NCBI RefSeq assembly: GCF_003628305.1
Contig: NZ_RBZM01000011.1
Span: forward strand, 182,146 to 246,145
Direction: 5' to 3'
From: Cohnella endophytica
Lineage (GTDB): Bacteria > Bacillota > Bacilli > Paenibacillales > Paenibacillaceae
Length of the DNA stretch: 64,000 bases
Below are positions 16,456-24,819 of the stretch, piece after piece. How positions within the stretch are numbered: the stretch's first letter is position 1; every line of letters begins with the position of its first letter. The notes beneath the pieces are model-generated. The model saw only the letters and a program-made list of their open reading frames with translations. It ran no database searches and was not told the DNA's origin. Made by a program: the position numbers and the translations under genes.

Positions 16456-17556
16456 TTATTGCTTTCTCATTCCGCTCTTTACGGCCAACATAATGAGCAA
16501 CGCTAACGGCAGTAATAATCCAAAGGTTAAGTTAAAAAAAGGCAAGGTTCTCAAATCGGTATTCATTAGAAAACTGATATTGGGGACGGAGCTTAAAGAA
16601 AATACGATTAGCATCATAGCCAGCGGAATACTAAGGTTGCGATAATCTTTAAGCTCCAAGGTTTGGGCGATCCCCGCCGCTGCGCAGTAAAAATAAAAAC
16701 AAATCCTAATAAAGCTGGTTATAAACCACGCGATCGCAATGGTAATTTCCACGCGCTCAAAGATCTCGGCGATATTTATTTTTTTGGCTAGCGTATAACT
16801 AGGAAAAACTTTACTTGCGGTTATATACGGTCCGAGTACCAATATAGTAAGCAGAATCAGAAGGAATAAAATAGCCCAGCCGATAATAACTCCTTTGAAT
16901 AAAGCTTTTCCAACTTTAGATTGATCCCTTACGGAAGGTAAAACCATTAGAAATAAGACGTTCTCCAAAAACGGAAAGCTAATGAACGGAATAGCGCCGC
17001 CTATTACGGGCTTATATCCATTATCGAGAATGGGGAACAAATTCTCGGCCTTGATTTGCGGAATAATCGAAACGAACATAATGAAGAGCATCACAAGAGC
17101 GATCGGAATAAGAAGCTCCGATACTCGCACGATCGGTTCCAACCCCAACTTCATGGCATATACGACCACGATCATAAAAATGATATGAATCATTTCAATC
17201 GGAGTTTCCGGCATAATTTGTGTAGTCAAAAAATCTCCCACGTTCCTCAAGGTTAACGCACCCAGAAAGAACGGGTAAATCATCAGAAACAGCAACGAGA
17301 AGAGCTTCCCCGCCCATTTTCCCAACACCACTTCAAATAGCTGTACCAACGTCTTAGTAGGCTGTCTTTTATGTATCGCTAAGTATAACCAGAGCAGCGG
17401 CATCGATACCGCAAGCGCAAGGATTGCGGATAACCAGGCATCTTGATTCGCCTCCTTAGCGAGTAGAGAGGGAATAATCAAAATCGTCGTACCAATGACG
17501 TTCATAATAACCAATATAGTGAACTGCCGATTTGAAATCACGACTCGATTATCCAT
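16456..17556 (-). CDS. Spore germinant receptor B subunit (GerAB/GerKB family)
   Basis: A 366-residue protein with about ten membrane helices, of the amino-acid permease-like endospore germination family. B subunits sit in the spore inner membrane, bind or help bind the germinant, and form the receptor with A and C subunits. It is the last gene of a four-gene operon (A at 19044-20576, lipoprotein C, small D, then B). The start ATG follows the D subunit after 28 bases. The germinant cannot be inferred from sequence. Confidence 0.92.
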   Translation of the reverse strand: MDNRVVISNRQFTILVIMNVIGTTILIIPSLLAKEANQDAWLSAILALAVSMPLLWLYLAIHKRQPTKTLVQLFEVVLGKWAGKLFSLLFLMIYPFFLGALTLRNVGDFLTTQIMPETPIEMIHIIFMIVVVYAMKLGLEPIVRVSELLIPIALVMLFIMFVSIIPQIKAENLFPILDNGYKPVIGGAIPFISFPFLENVLFLMVLPSVRDQSKVGKALFKGVIIGWAILFLLILLTILVLGPYITASKVFPSYTLAKKINIAEIFERVEITIAIAWFITSFIRICFYFYCAAAGIAQTLELKDYRNLSIPLAMMLIVFSLSSVPNISFLMNTDLRTLPFFNLTFGLLLPLALLIMLAVKSGMRKQ

Positions 17557-17584
17557 ATTTCACCCTCGCTTTATATCCGTTCAT

Positions 17585-17821
17585 CTACCCTAGTAGTTGA
17601 TTGAAAACGATGTTACTTATTGGGGTATACACGTAATTTATCCAGAGTAGAGGATTCGGTAATACGGCGTGCATCGTCTGAGCAATACTTAGAAAAGTAC
17701 CTCCTAATAAGAAGATGGAGAATACCCACGCCTCTTTCTTTAATTTCCGCCGCCAAAGCGGCGGAACCTCCACTAGGGCCAGTATGGCTGCAAAAAGGAT
17801 AAGACATACGACTATCAGCAT
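17585..17821 (-). CDS. Small two-helix membrane protein, germinant receptor D subunit
   Basis: A 78-residue protein with two hydrophobic helices (about residues 2-20 and 30-52) separated by a basic loop (RRKLKKE). It sits between the C and B genes of the ger operon with AAAGGAA before its ATG. Small two-helix D proteins encoded in or beside ger operons are known in Bacillus and modulate receptor activity. The assignment rests on size, topology and position. Confidence 0.78.
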   Translation of the reverse strand: MLIVVCLILFAAILALVEVPPLWRRKLKKEAWVFSIFLLGGTFLSIAQTMHAVLPNPLLWINYVYTPISNIVFNQLLG

Positions 17822-17827
17822 GTTGTA

Positions 17828-19030
17828 TCATTCCTTTTCTTCTTTTTTCGTAAGCGGATTGACTACTGCGCCTATTTCTCGGATTTTCATATCGACTTGA
17901 ATAGATACCTGTAATTCGGCAAAATGCTTGTCCCAATCCGAGCTCATTTGTTTCCATGCTTTACGGTCCGAACGATGAATGACCGCTCCGAAGCCGAAAA
18001 TATCCGATTTATATTTCGACTGTAATTCATCGATCGTGTCCCTTATTAAGTCTTTCAGATAAGAGGAGGCATTCCGCTGGAGATCGACAATCGTATTCGG
18101 ACTTGTCAAATCCACATCGCAGGCCATCTCATCTACGCTTAGCTCGGAACGAATGTGAATGTTAATATGGGGGATCCCATCCTTCACGCTGCCTTTTAGT
18201 TTTGTTTTTGAACGTACGATGCCATAGGTAATGCTGCCGGTTCCCTTCGGACATGCCGTTACGAAACCGGAAGTCGATACGTTATTGGTAATGTAATTAA
18301 ACGCTCTGCTTTCATCCTCGTTTAACCAACCGACTAATCGATCCCCTTTGAACACGGTCAATCCCAATAGATTGATTTTGGCGGGTCGGACGCTTTCTTT
18401 TAAATTATCCATTTTTTCTCCATGCTCAAAGTCGCCCGTGACCTCCAAACCCGTAAGTACGGCACTCTTCCCTTCGCTTTCCAATGTGCTATAAAGATCA
18501 TCTAATTTTTCGATCTTTATCGGAGCCAGCAGTTTCTGCGAGGTCTTGAGGGAATCGAAAATATAAGTCGACGACACCATTTCTAAGGGAGTCAAAATCT
18601 TTAGAGCGCTTTCCGCATGCGAACCTTTGGCAACGACAATATCAAAATCCGTACGAAATTGGACCTGTCTTGTAAAATAGTCCAGAACGCTTGTTATTCC
18701 TTCTCGCGCTAGACGTTCGCTAATGATCAGAACGCTTATATGTCCTACGTATAATTGTCTGGGAATGATTGTAGTCATCCTTCTCAAGGCATCCGATATC
18801 GACTTTCCCTTTTGCGTGTACAACACGATCGGAGAGTTGCCGCCTCCTCCGCTCTTCTTCGATATTTGAGATGGATCGGTAACTTGTACGGTTACCGAGT
18901 ATTGATCTCCGGATTTATCGACGGCTATCCCAGAGACTAACAAGTAATCGTTTAATTCCTTACGACTCCAGCAGCCGGTCAATATCATAAAGCTGACAAG
19001 CAGTAAAATCAGGTATCGCCTTCTATTCAT
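17828..19030 (-). CDS. Germinant receptor C subunit, Ger(x)C lipoprotein
   Basis: A 400-residue lipoprotein with signal and lipobox ILTGC (Cys20) followed by W-S-R-K-E-L-N-D, the usual start of Ger(x)C proteins. The rest forms the three-domain alpha/beta body (stretches VSGIAVDKSG, PRQLYVGHISVLIISERLAREG, NLLGLTVFKGDRLVGWL). It is anchored on the outer face of the spore inner membrane and is needed for receptor function. It follows the A gene after 13 bases and precedes the D gene by six. Confidence 0.93.
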   Translation of the reverse strand: MNRRRYLILLLVSFMILTGCWSRKELNDYLLVSGIAVDKSGDQYSVTVQVTDPSQISKKSGGGGNSPIVLYTQKGKSISDALRRMTTIIPRQLYVGHISVLIISERLAREGITSVLDYFTRQVQFRTDFDIVVAKGSHAESALKILTPLEMVSSTYIFDSLKTSQKLLAPIKIEKLDDLYSTLESEGKSAVLTGLEVTGDFEHGEKMDNLKESVRPAKINLLGLTVFKGDRLVGWLNEDESRAFNYITNNVSTSGFVTACPKGTGSITYGIVRSKTKLKGSVKDGIPHINIHIRSELSVDEMACDVDLTSPNTIVDLQRNASSYLKDLIRDTIDELQSKYKSDIFGFGAVIHRSDRKAWKQMSSDWDKHFAELQVSIQVDMKIREIGAVVNPLTKKEEKE

Positions 19031-19043
19031 ACTGTTCCCTTTC

Positions 19044-20576
19044 CTACTTCCGATGGCGAAGGCGCCGCCGAATTAAGTTCTGGCGAGCAATTAATCGCGG
19101 ACGAAATATCATGGACTGAATCGGAGCTCTGATTAATCCATCTTTCTGACCTTCCGAATCAAATGGCGCAAACGGGGTTAGATAGGGTACTCCAAAGGAA
19201 CGCAAACTGACGAGATGAAGAGCCAATGCAATAAGCCCCAGGATGATTCCGAATATTCCGAACGATGCGCCCAAAAACATCAATGGGAACCTAAGCAAAC
19301 GTACCGAGACCGCCATATCATTGGAAGGAATGACGAAGCTGGCAATTGCGGTAATTGAAACTACGATGACAATCGCCGGGGAAACAAAGCCTGCCTGCAC
19401 CGCTGCGGTGCCTAGAACGATCGAGCCGACGATCGACATGGCCTGACCGATGTTTCGAGGCATTCGAATACTCGCTTCACGCAAGATTTCGAAGGTGATT
19501 TCCATTAATAAAGCTTCGATGAACGCGGGAAAGGGGAGCCCTTCGCGTTCGGCCGCCAGACTGAAAAGCAACGGACGCGGGATCATCTCGGGATGAAACG
19601 TCGTAACGGCTACATATAAGGAGGGTGCCAATAGCCCGATCATAATTCCCAGTAATCTCAGCATACGAATGAACGTACTGATATCAACCCGGTGGTAATA
19701 ATCCTCTGCCGCATGCAGAAAAGAAACAAACAAGGCAGGTACGACAAGCGCGAAGGGGGTGCCGTCCACGATAATGGCTACTTTCCCTTCTAGCAGTTCG
19801 GCTGCTATGACATCAGGCCTCTCCGTGTTATATATCGTTGGAAAGGGAGTTATGGCTTCATCCTGAATCAAATCTTCAATATAACTACTATCAAGAATGC
19901 TATCTATATCAATGCGATTGAGACGAGTTCTTACTTCCTCTACGATCTTCTCGTTGGCAATTCCATCCATATAAAATATTCCTACGCTTGTTTGCGTCAT
20001 TTTCCCTATCGTAAAGGTTTCCAACCATAGCTTAGGGGATTTGATCTTCCTGCGAATCAATGCGGTATTGCATCGTAAAGTCTCGTTAAAACCCTCCTTA
20101 GGACCCCGGATAACGGTTTCCGAGGTAGGCTCCGTGATTGCCCGTTCCCTCCATTCGTTCATACTAAGCGCAAAGGCGGAAATGTACCCGTCGATTATGA
20201 GAATGCTATTACCGGACAACATTAGATTAAGCAATGCATCAAAGTCCTTAATATCCTCTTGCAGCGCAACCGTAGTCAGAACATAATCTTTAAGGTATTG
20301 TAAAATGTCCTCCCCCTGCTGGAGTTTGCGGGAAATCGCATGATTACCGAACATGAGAGATTCCATAATAAAATCATCCACGGCATTAGAATTAATCAAC
20401 CCGTCTACATAAGCGATGCACGCTTTCCTGTCTTCAATAACCCCTAGTTTAATTTCTCTTACCAGAACATCCGTGCTATTCCCGGTAACCTGTTTAATTT
20501 TACGTATATTCTCCTGAAGATCGGAAGAGATCAATCCATAGTTGTCGTTAACGGATTCTGCTGGATTTCGAGTCAT
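19044..20576 (-). CDS. Germinant receptor A subunit (GerAA/GerKA family)
   Basis: A 510-residue protein. The N-terminal about 290 residues form a hydrophilic domain (including RGPKEGFNETLRCNTALIRRKIKSP, written here only as its family hallmark RGPKEGF and LIRRKIKSP). About five to six membrane helices follow (for example IMIGLLAPSLYVAV, ATFVIPS-like SFVIPSND). This is the GerA family; recent work on the family suggests A subunits oligomerise into an ion channel. It is the first gene of the operon, with GGGGTGG before the ATG. A forespore (sigma-G) promoter is expected upstream, but I could not identify a convincing one. Confidence 0.93.
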   Translation of the reverse strand: MTRNPAESVNDNYGLISSDLQENIRKIKQVTGNSTDVLVREIKLGVIEDRKACIAYVDGLINSNAVDDFIMESLMFGNHAISRKLQQGEDILQYLKDYVLTTVALQEDIKDFDALLNLMLSGNSILIIDGYISAFALSMNEWRERAITEPTSETVIRGPKEGFNETLRCNTALIRRKIKSPKLWLETFTIGKMTQTSVGIFYMDGIANEKIVEEVRTRLNRIDIDSILDSSYIEDLIQDEAITPFPTIYNTERPDVIAAELLEGKVAIIVDGTPFALVVPALFVSFLHAAEDYYHRVDISTFIRMLRLLGIMIGLLAPSLYVAVTTFHPEMIPRPLLFSLAAEREGLPFPAFIEALLMEITFEILREASIRMPRNIGQAMSIVGSIVLGTAAVQAGFVSPAIVIVVSITAIASFVIPSNDMAVSVRLLRFPLMFLGASFGIFGIILGLIALALHLVSLRSFGVPYLTPFAPFDSEGQKDGLIRAPIQSMIFRPRLIARQNLIRRRLRHRK

Positions 20577-20696
20577 GAATACGCCACCCCGAACCGTCTG
20601 TTTTCCTTAAATTTCCCTGATTAGCGTTTTCTATGCAACGTAAAAGAGCTATCAGGCATAAATAGCGTTAGTATAATCTCATTGCGGAACCGGGAT

Positions 20697-20726
20697 TTGG
20701 TACCCCGATTCATGTTATGTTATAAT
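20697..20726 (+). promoter_or_regulatory. Promoter of the CDF leader transcript
   Basis: TTGGTA (20697-20702), 18 bases, TATAAT (20721-20726). Transcription would start near 20733, about 165 bases before the transporter start. Confidence 0.55.
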
Positions 20727-20782
20727 TACTAAGTTAAGGCTTCCTCTTACTTTCGAGCTCGAAGAAAGGGTGATTCTCACCC

Positions 20783-20839
20783 ATGAAACCCCGCACATCT
20801 ATATTTGCGATATGGACGATAACAAGCTTCCGACCTTAG
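20783..20839 (+). CDS. Possible leader peptide of 18 residues
   Basis: ATG at 20783 opens an 18-codon frame that ends with TAG at 20837-20839, inside the loop of the downstream terminator. AAAGGG lies upstream but can be hidden in the GGGTGA/TCACCC hairpin. A ribosome reaching the stop would cover the terminator stem. Whether it is translated is unknown. Confidence 0.35.
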   Translation: MKPRTSIFAIWTITSFRP

Positions 20840-20860
20840 GGTCGGAAGCTTTATTTTTTT
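20824..20860 (+). terminator. Intrinsic terminator inside the CDF leader
   Basis: AAGCTTCCGACC-TTAG-GGTCGGAAGCTT is a perfect 12-bp stem followed by TATTTTTTT. It lies 38 bases upstream of the transporter start, where it must be bypassed for expression. Confidence 0.85.
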
Positions 20861-20898
20861 CTTGCACGGGGCAAACTTTATTTGAAGGGGCAATCTTT

Positions 20899-21795
20899 GT
20901 GGCGGATAGGCATCAATCGGGACTGATGGCGATATGGATCAGTTTAATCAGCAACATCGTACTGACAATAATAAAGGTGACGGCCGGACTTCTTCTCTCC
21001 AGCCCCGTTCTTCTTGCGGACGGTGTCCACAACGCGGGCGACATCATCGCGACGATCGCCGCGTTGACTTCCTCCATGGTATCCAAGAAACCGGCGGACG
21101 ACGACCACCCTTACGGACACGGCAAAGCCGAGGTCGTCGCTTCCGCTTTCGTAGCGATCGTTCTAGTGCTCGCCGCCTTATGGATCGGCTTCCAATCGAT
21201 CGGTTCGTTGTTCAAGCCTCCCGGAGAGGAAAGCTGGCTCGCCCTTGGGGCTGCGGCCGTTTCCCTGATCTGGAAACAGATCCTGTACGTATATACGATT
21301 CGGGTCGGGAAAGCAACCAACAGCAAGAGCGTCATGGCGACAGCTTACGACCACCTCGCGGACGTTTATGCCTCTCTGGCAGCCGTCCTGGGTATCGGCC
21401 TCGGCTTAGTCGGCGACCGCTACGATTGGCACTGGGCCGCCTACGGAGATCCGATCGCGGGCATCATCGTTTCGTTGCTTGTGCTTAAGCTTGCCGTCGA
21501 GATCGGCCGGGATTCCATCGATATTCTGATGGAGCGCAACGTCGACGTGGAGAAACTGGCCCAATTCGAACAATTGCTCCGCAACGTCGAGCACGTAAAG
21601 CGTATCGACCGCGTTAGGGCCCGCGAGTTCGGCCACTACATCACGGTCGACGTCCGAGTCGGCGTGCCCGGCGCATACTCCATTCAGCAAGGCCATGATA
21701 TAAGCCGCCAGATCAAGCAATGTATTATGGATGCCGACGCCGACGTCATCGAAGTTATGGTGCACTTGAATCCTTGGTATGCGGAAGCGGAGTAA
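20899..21795 (+). CDS. Cation diffusion facilitator transporter
   Basis: A 298-residue CDF exporter with six membrane helices and a C-terminal cytoplasmic metal-sensing domain. It exchanges protons for divalent metal to remove excess metal. The metal-site pattern in helix 2 is HNAGD and in helix 5 DHLAD. A D-x-x-x-D in helix 5 differs from the H-x-x-x-D of typical zinc CDFs and leans toward a manganese-type transporter, though not decisively. The GTG at 20899 is chosen because GAAGGGG lies eight bases upstream. Upstream in-frame starts would read through a transcription terminator. An RNA leader precedes it and a bidirectional terminator follows. Confidence 0.88.
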   Translation: MADRHQSGLMAIWISLISNIVLTIIKVTAGLLLSSPVLLADGVHNAGDIIATIAALTSSMVSKKPADDDHPYGHGKAEVVASAFVAIVLVLAALWIGFQSIGSLFKPPGEESWLALGAAAVSLIWKQILYVYTIRVGKATNSKSVMATAYDHLADVYASLAAVLGIGLGLVGDRYDWHWAAYGDPIAGIIVSLLVLKLAVEIGRDSIDILMERNVDVEKLAQFEQLLRNVEHVKRIDRVRAREFGHYITVDVRVGVPGAYSIQQGHDISRQIKQCIMDADADVIEVMVHLNPWYAEAE

Positions 21796-21816
21796 TCACG
21801 GCGGTTTTCGAACAAT

Positions 21817-21857
21817 AAAAAAGGCAAGAGTCGGATGAATCGACTCTTGCCTTTTTT
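21817..21857. terminator. Bidirectional terminator between CDF and qoxD
   Basis: AAAAAAGGCAAGAGTCG and CGACTCTTGCCTTTTTT are perfect inverted arms with A- and T-runs, serving both convergent units. Confidence 0.9.
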
Positions 21858-21865
21858 CCTAATTA

Positions 21866-22204
21866 TTAACCAACGCTGTTATAGGTCATGATCCAGATCG
21901 AACCTGCGACGATCGTCAGAACGATAATCAAGCCTAGAATGAGCACCATCAAATTCCAGCGAGGTTTGCCCTCTTCTTTCAGATGCATGAAGTAAAACAA
22001 CTGCACGACGAATTGGAGCACGGCGGAGGCGAGCAGCACGACCTTGGCCGACGTCCCCTCCAGTACGTCGTTAAGGACGATGATCAACGGGATCGCCGTC
22101 AAGACGAGCGATAGCGCGAAGCCGATGACATAAGACTTCAACGACCCGTGCGCTTCATGGGAATCATGCGCTTCGTGCGCTCCGTGAGCCGGATGTTGCG
22201 CCAT
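21866..22204 (-). CDS. qoxD: Quinol oxidase subunit IV
   Basis: A 112-residue protein with three membrane helices and the family stretch LQFVVQLFYFMHLKEE. It is the small accessory subunit of a haem-copper quinol oxidase of the cytochrome aa3/bo type and helps assemble the binuclear centre. The N-terminal 20 residues contain seven histidines, which is unusual. It is the last gene of the qoxABCD operon, starting one base after the stop of qoxC. Confidence 0.92.
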   Translation of the reverse strand: MAQHPAHGAHEAHDSHEAHGSLKSYVIGFALSLVLTAIPLIIVLNDVLEGTSAKVVLLASAVLQFVVQLFYFMHLKEEGKPRWNLMVLILGLIIVLTIVAGSIWIMTYNSVG

Positions 22205-22205
22205 C

Positions 22206-22829
22206 TTACATCACCCCCATCATATAGACGATCGTGAATACGAAAATCCACACGACGTCGAGAAAATGCCAATACAAACTAATGATGTTCACTTTGCGCC
22301 GAGTTACGGAGGTAATCCCGTGGCGTCCAAGCTGCAGCATGATCGAGATCATCCACACCAAACCGACCGACACGTGAAGTCCGTGCGTTCCGACCAGCGT
22401 ATAGAAGGCCGACCAGGAGCCGCTAGTGGATATTGCCGCGCCTTCATGGACGAGCTTCACGAATTCCGTGATTTCGAGCGTGATGAAGGATGCCCCGAGT
22501 AGCGCCGTAACGATAAGCCAACCGATGAGTCCTTTGCGGTCTCCCCGGTTCATCGAGAGCACCGCCAATCCGCTCGTAAAGCTGCTCGTTAGCAAGATGA
22601 ACGTCTCGGCGATGACTCCCGGCATTTCGAACAACTCGGCCCCGGTCGGACCGCCTGCCGTATTATTATGCAAGACCACGTAAGTTGCGAATAAGGTACC
22701 GAATAAGATACAGTCGGTGATCAGGAAGATCCAGAATCCCATCATCCGTAACGCTTCGAGGTCGTGATGACCCTCGTGCTCGTCATGACCCGCCGGATTG
22801 GCGACGCTATGATTGCCCGATTGTGCCAT
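22206..22829 (-). CDS. qoxC: Quinol oxidase subunit III
   Basis: A 207-residue protein with five membrane helices, typical of the short CyoC/QoxC subunit III (GFWIFLITDCILFGTLFATY, written partially as FWIFLITDCILF, and THGLHVSVGLVWM). It stabilises the oxidase core and lines the oxygen path. The N-terminal about 25 residues are histidine-rich. Its ATG overlaps the qoxB stop as TAATG, indicating translational coupling. Confidence 0.94.
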   Translation of the reverse strand: MAQSGNHSVANPAGHDEHEGHHDLEALRMMGFWIFLITDCILFGTLFATYVVLHNNTAGGPTGAELFEMPGVIAETFILLTSSFTSGLAVLSMNRGDRKGLIGWLIVTALLGASFITLEITEFVKLVHEGAAISTSGSWSAFYTLVGTHGLHVSVGLVWMISIMLQLGRHGITSVTRRKVNIISLYWHFLDVVWIFVFTIVYMMGVM

Positions 22830-24799
22830 TAGACAGCCCTCCCTGCCGCAGCTTCCGTGCGCTTGATTTCATCGACCGGAATGTAATAATCCGTATTGTA
22901 ATTAAACGAGTGGTAGAGCATGCAGGCCGCGACGCCGACAAGTCCCGGAATCGCCATCCACAGCCAATCGAACACGAATCCGAATCCGGCCACGAAGAAG
23001 CAAGCCGACATGATGAAAGGTATGCCTGAATTTTTGGGCATATGGATCGGTTCAAGCTGCGGCTTCGGAGTAGGCGCAAGCCCTTGGGCGATGCGTTGCT
23101 TCTCTTCCCACCAGGCGTCCTTCTCGCTTACGCGAGGCACGGTCGCGAAATTGTACATCGGAGCCGGCGAAGGTATGGACCATTCGAGCGTCCGTCCGCC
23201 CCATGGATCTCCCGTCGTATCCTTCTCCATGAACTTGATGCTGTGCAGTATCTGCCACACTTGGAACAGGAACCCGATTCCCATCAGGAATCCGCCGATC
23301 GTCGACGTCAGGTTCAATTCATACCAGCCTTTATCCCAGCCGTAGCTGCTGACGCGACGCGTCATGCCCATTAAGCCGAGGAAGTACTGCGGCATAAAGC
23401 AAACGTAGAAACCGATATTCCATAACCAGAATGCCCATTTTCCGATCTTCTCGTTCAGCTTGAAGCCGAACACTTTCGGCCACCAATAGTAGAGACCCGC
23501 GAAGTAACCGAAGGCCACGCCGCCGATCAGCACTTGGTGGAAGTGGGCGATCAAGAAGTAGCTGTTGTGGAACTGGAAGTCCGCCGGAGCGACCGAGAGC
23601 AGCACGCCCGTCATCCCGCCCACGACGAAGCACGGAATGAACCCGAGCATCCACATCATCGGCGTCGGGAAACTAAGCTTCCCTCGGAACATGGTGAACA
23701 GCCAGTTAAATACTTTGACCCCGGTCGGTATCGCGATCAACATAGTCGTTATCGCGAAGAAGGCGTTCACGTCCGCGCCGGAACCCATCGTGAAGAAGTG
23801 ATGCGCCCATGTGAAGAACGAGAACAAACTGATGCTCATAAGGGCGAATACCATCGATTTGTAACCGAACAATCTTTTCTTGGAGAAGGTTGCCGCGATT
23901 TCGGAGAAAATCCCGAAGGCCGGCAGAACGACGATATAAACTTCGGGATGTCCCCACATCCAGATCAAGTTAATGTACATCATCGGGTTGCCCCCGCTGT
24001 CCAAGGTGAAGAAGTGGGCCCCCAGATAGCGGTCGATGAACAGCAAAGCCAACGTAACGGTCAGAATCGGGAAGGCTAGAATAATAGTCAGGCAACTGGA
24101 CAATACCGACCAGGTGAACATCGGCATTTTCATCAGTTTCATGCCCGGCGCGCGCATTTTCAAGATCGTAACGATAAAGTTGATCCCGGTCATCAAGCTC
24201 CCGATCCCGGAAATCTGAATCCCCCAGATGTAGAAGTCCTGGCCGACGCCCGGGCTATGCGACAGCTCCGATAGCGGCGGATAAGACAACCAGCCCGCGT
24301 CCGGCGAACCTCCGATTACGAACGATACGTTGAACAGCATCGCCCCGAAGAAGAACAACCAGAAGCTCAGCGAGTTCAGGAACGGGTACGCAACGTCCCT
24401 GGCCCCGATCTGCAGAGGGATAACCAAGTTAAACAGTCCGAACATCAGAGGCATGGCCATGAACAGGATCATGATAACGCCATGCGTAGTGAATATTGCA
24501 TTATAGTGCTCGGGCGATAGGAATTCCATGTTCGGAACGGCAAGCTGCGTGCGCATGAGGAGCGCATCCATGCCCCCCCGGAATAACATGAGCAACGAAG
24601 CGATGACGTACATAATGCCGATCTTCTTATGGTCGACGCTCGTGATCCAATCTTGCCAGAGCCATTTCCACTTCTTGAAATAAGTCAGCGCGGTCACGAC
24701 CGCGATCATCGTTAACACTATAGCGACGTCCGCTCCGTAGATCAGCGGATCCCCGGTAACGAAGAAGTCCGACGCGAAATCCTTAATATTGTCCAACAT
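22829..24799 (-). CDS. qoxB: Quinol oxidase subunit I
   Basis: A 656-residue haem-copper oxidase core with about 14 to 15 membrane helices. Visible hallmarks are the haem-ligand region FTTHGVIMI, the copper-B/cross-link region WMWGHPEVYIVVLP with the conserved H-P-E-V-Y, THHF-like WAHHFFTMG, and AHFHQVLIGG near the high-spin haem ligand. It reduces oxygen to water and pumps protons, taking electrons from menaquinol via low-spin haem. The conserved residues for the D and K proton channels appear present. AAAGGAAGG precedes the ATG. Confidence 0.96.
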   Translation of the reverse strand: MLDNIKDFASDFFVTGDPLIYGADVAIVLTMIAVVTALTYFKKWKWLWQDWITSVDHKKIGIMYVIASLLMLFRGGMDALLMRTQLAVPNMEFLSPEHYNAIFTTHGVIMILFMAMPLMFGLFNLVIPLQIGARDVAYPFLNSLSFWLFFFGAMLFNVSFVIGGSPDAGWLSYPPLSELSHSPGVGQDFYIWGIQISGIGSLMTGINFIVTILKMRAPGMKLMKMPMFTWSVLSSCLTIILAFPILTVTLALLFIDRYLGAHFFTLDSGGNPMMYINLIWMWGHPEVYIVVLPAFGIFSEIAATFSKKRLFGYKSMVFALMSISLFSFFTWAHHFFTMGSGADVNAFFAITTMLIAIPTGVKVFNWLFTMFRGKLSFPTPMMWMLGFIPCFVVGGMTGVLLSVAPADFQFHNSYFLIAHFHQVLIGGVAFGYFAGLYYWWPKVFGFKLNEKIGKWAFWLWNIGFYVCFMPQYFLGLMGMTRRVSSYGWDKGWYELNLTSTIGGFLMGIGFLFQVWQILHSIKFMEKDTTGDPWGGRTLEWSIPSPAPMYNFATVPRVSEKDAWWEEKQRIAQGLAPTPKPQLEPIHMPKNSGIPFIMSACFFVAGFGFVFDWLWMAIPGLVGVAACMLYHSFNYNTDYYIPVDEIKRTEAAAGRAV

Positions 24800-24819
24800 G
24801 CCGGCACCTTCCTTTCCCT

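Larger units (their letters stand above)
20733..20860 (+). ncRNA. Structured leader RNA with attenuator, class unknown
   Basis: The leader contains a palindrome TTCGAGCTCGAA, then GGGTGA-TTC-TCACCC (20768-20782), a 7-bp stem TCTATAT/ATATGGA, and finally a strong terminator. AAGGCTTCC near its 5' end repeats most of the terminator 5' arm and could pair with the 3' arm as an antiterminator. I do not see the GGGGAGUAG motif of the yybP-ykoY manganese riboswitch, nor another known class. Confidence 0.6.

Noticed and set aside
20770..20898. N-terminal extension of the CDF transporter
   Set aside because: The frame is open, but it would translate through a strong transcription terminator and yields a non-hydrophobic tail untypical of CDF proteins. 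GTG 20899 has a good ribosome site.
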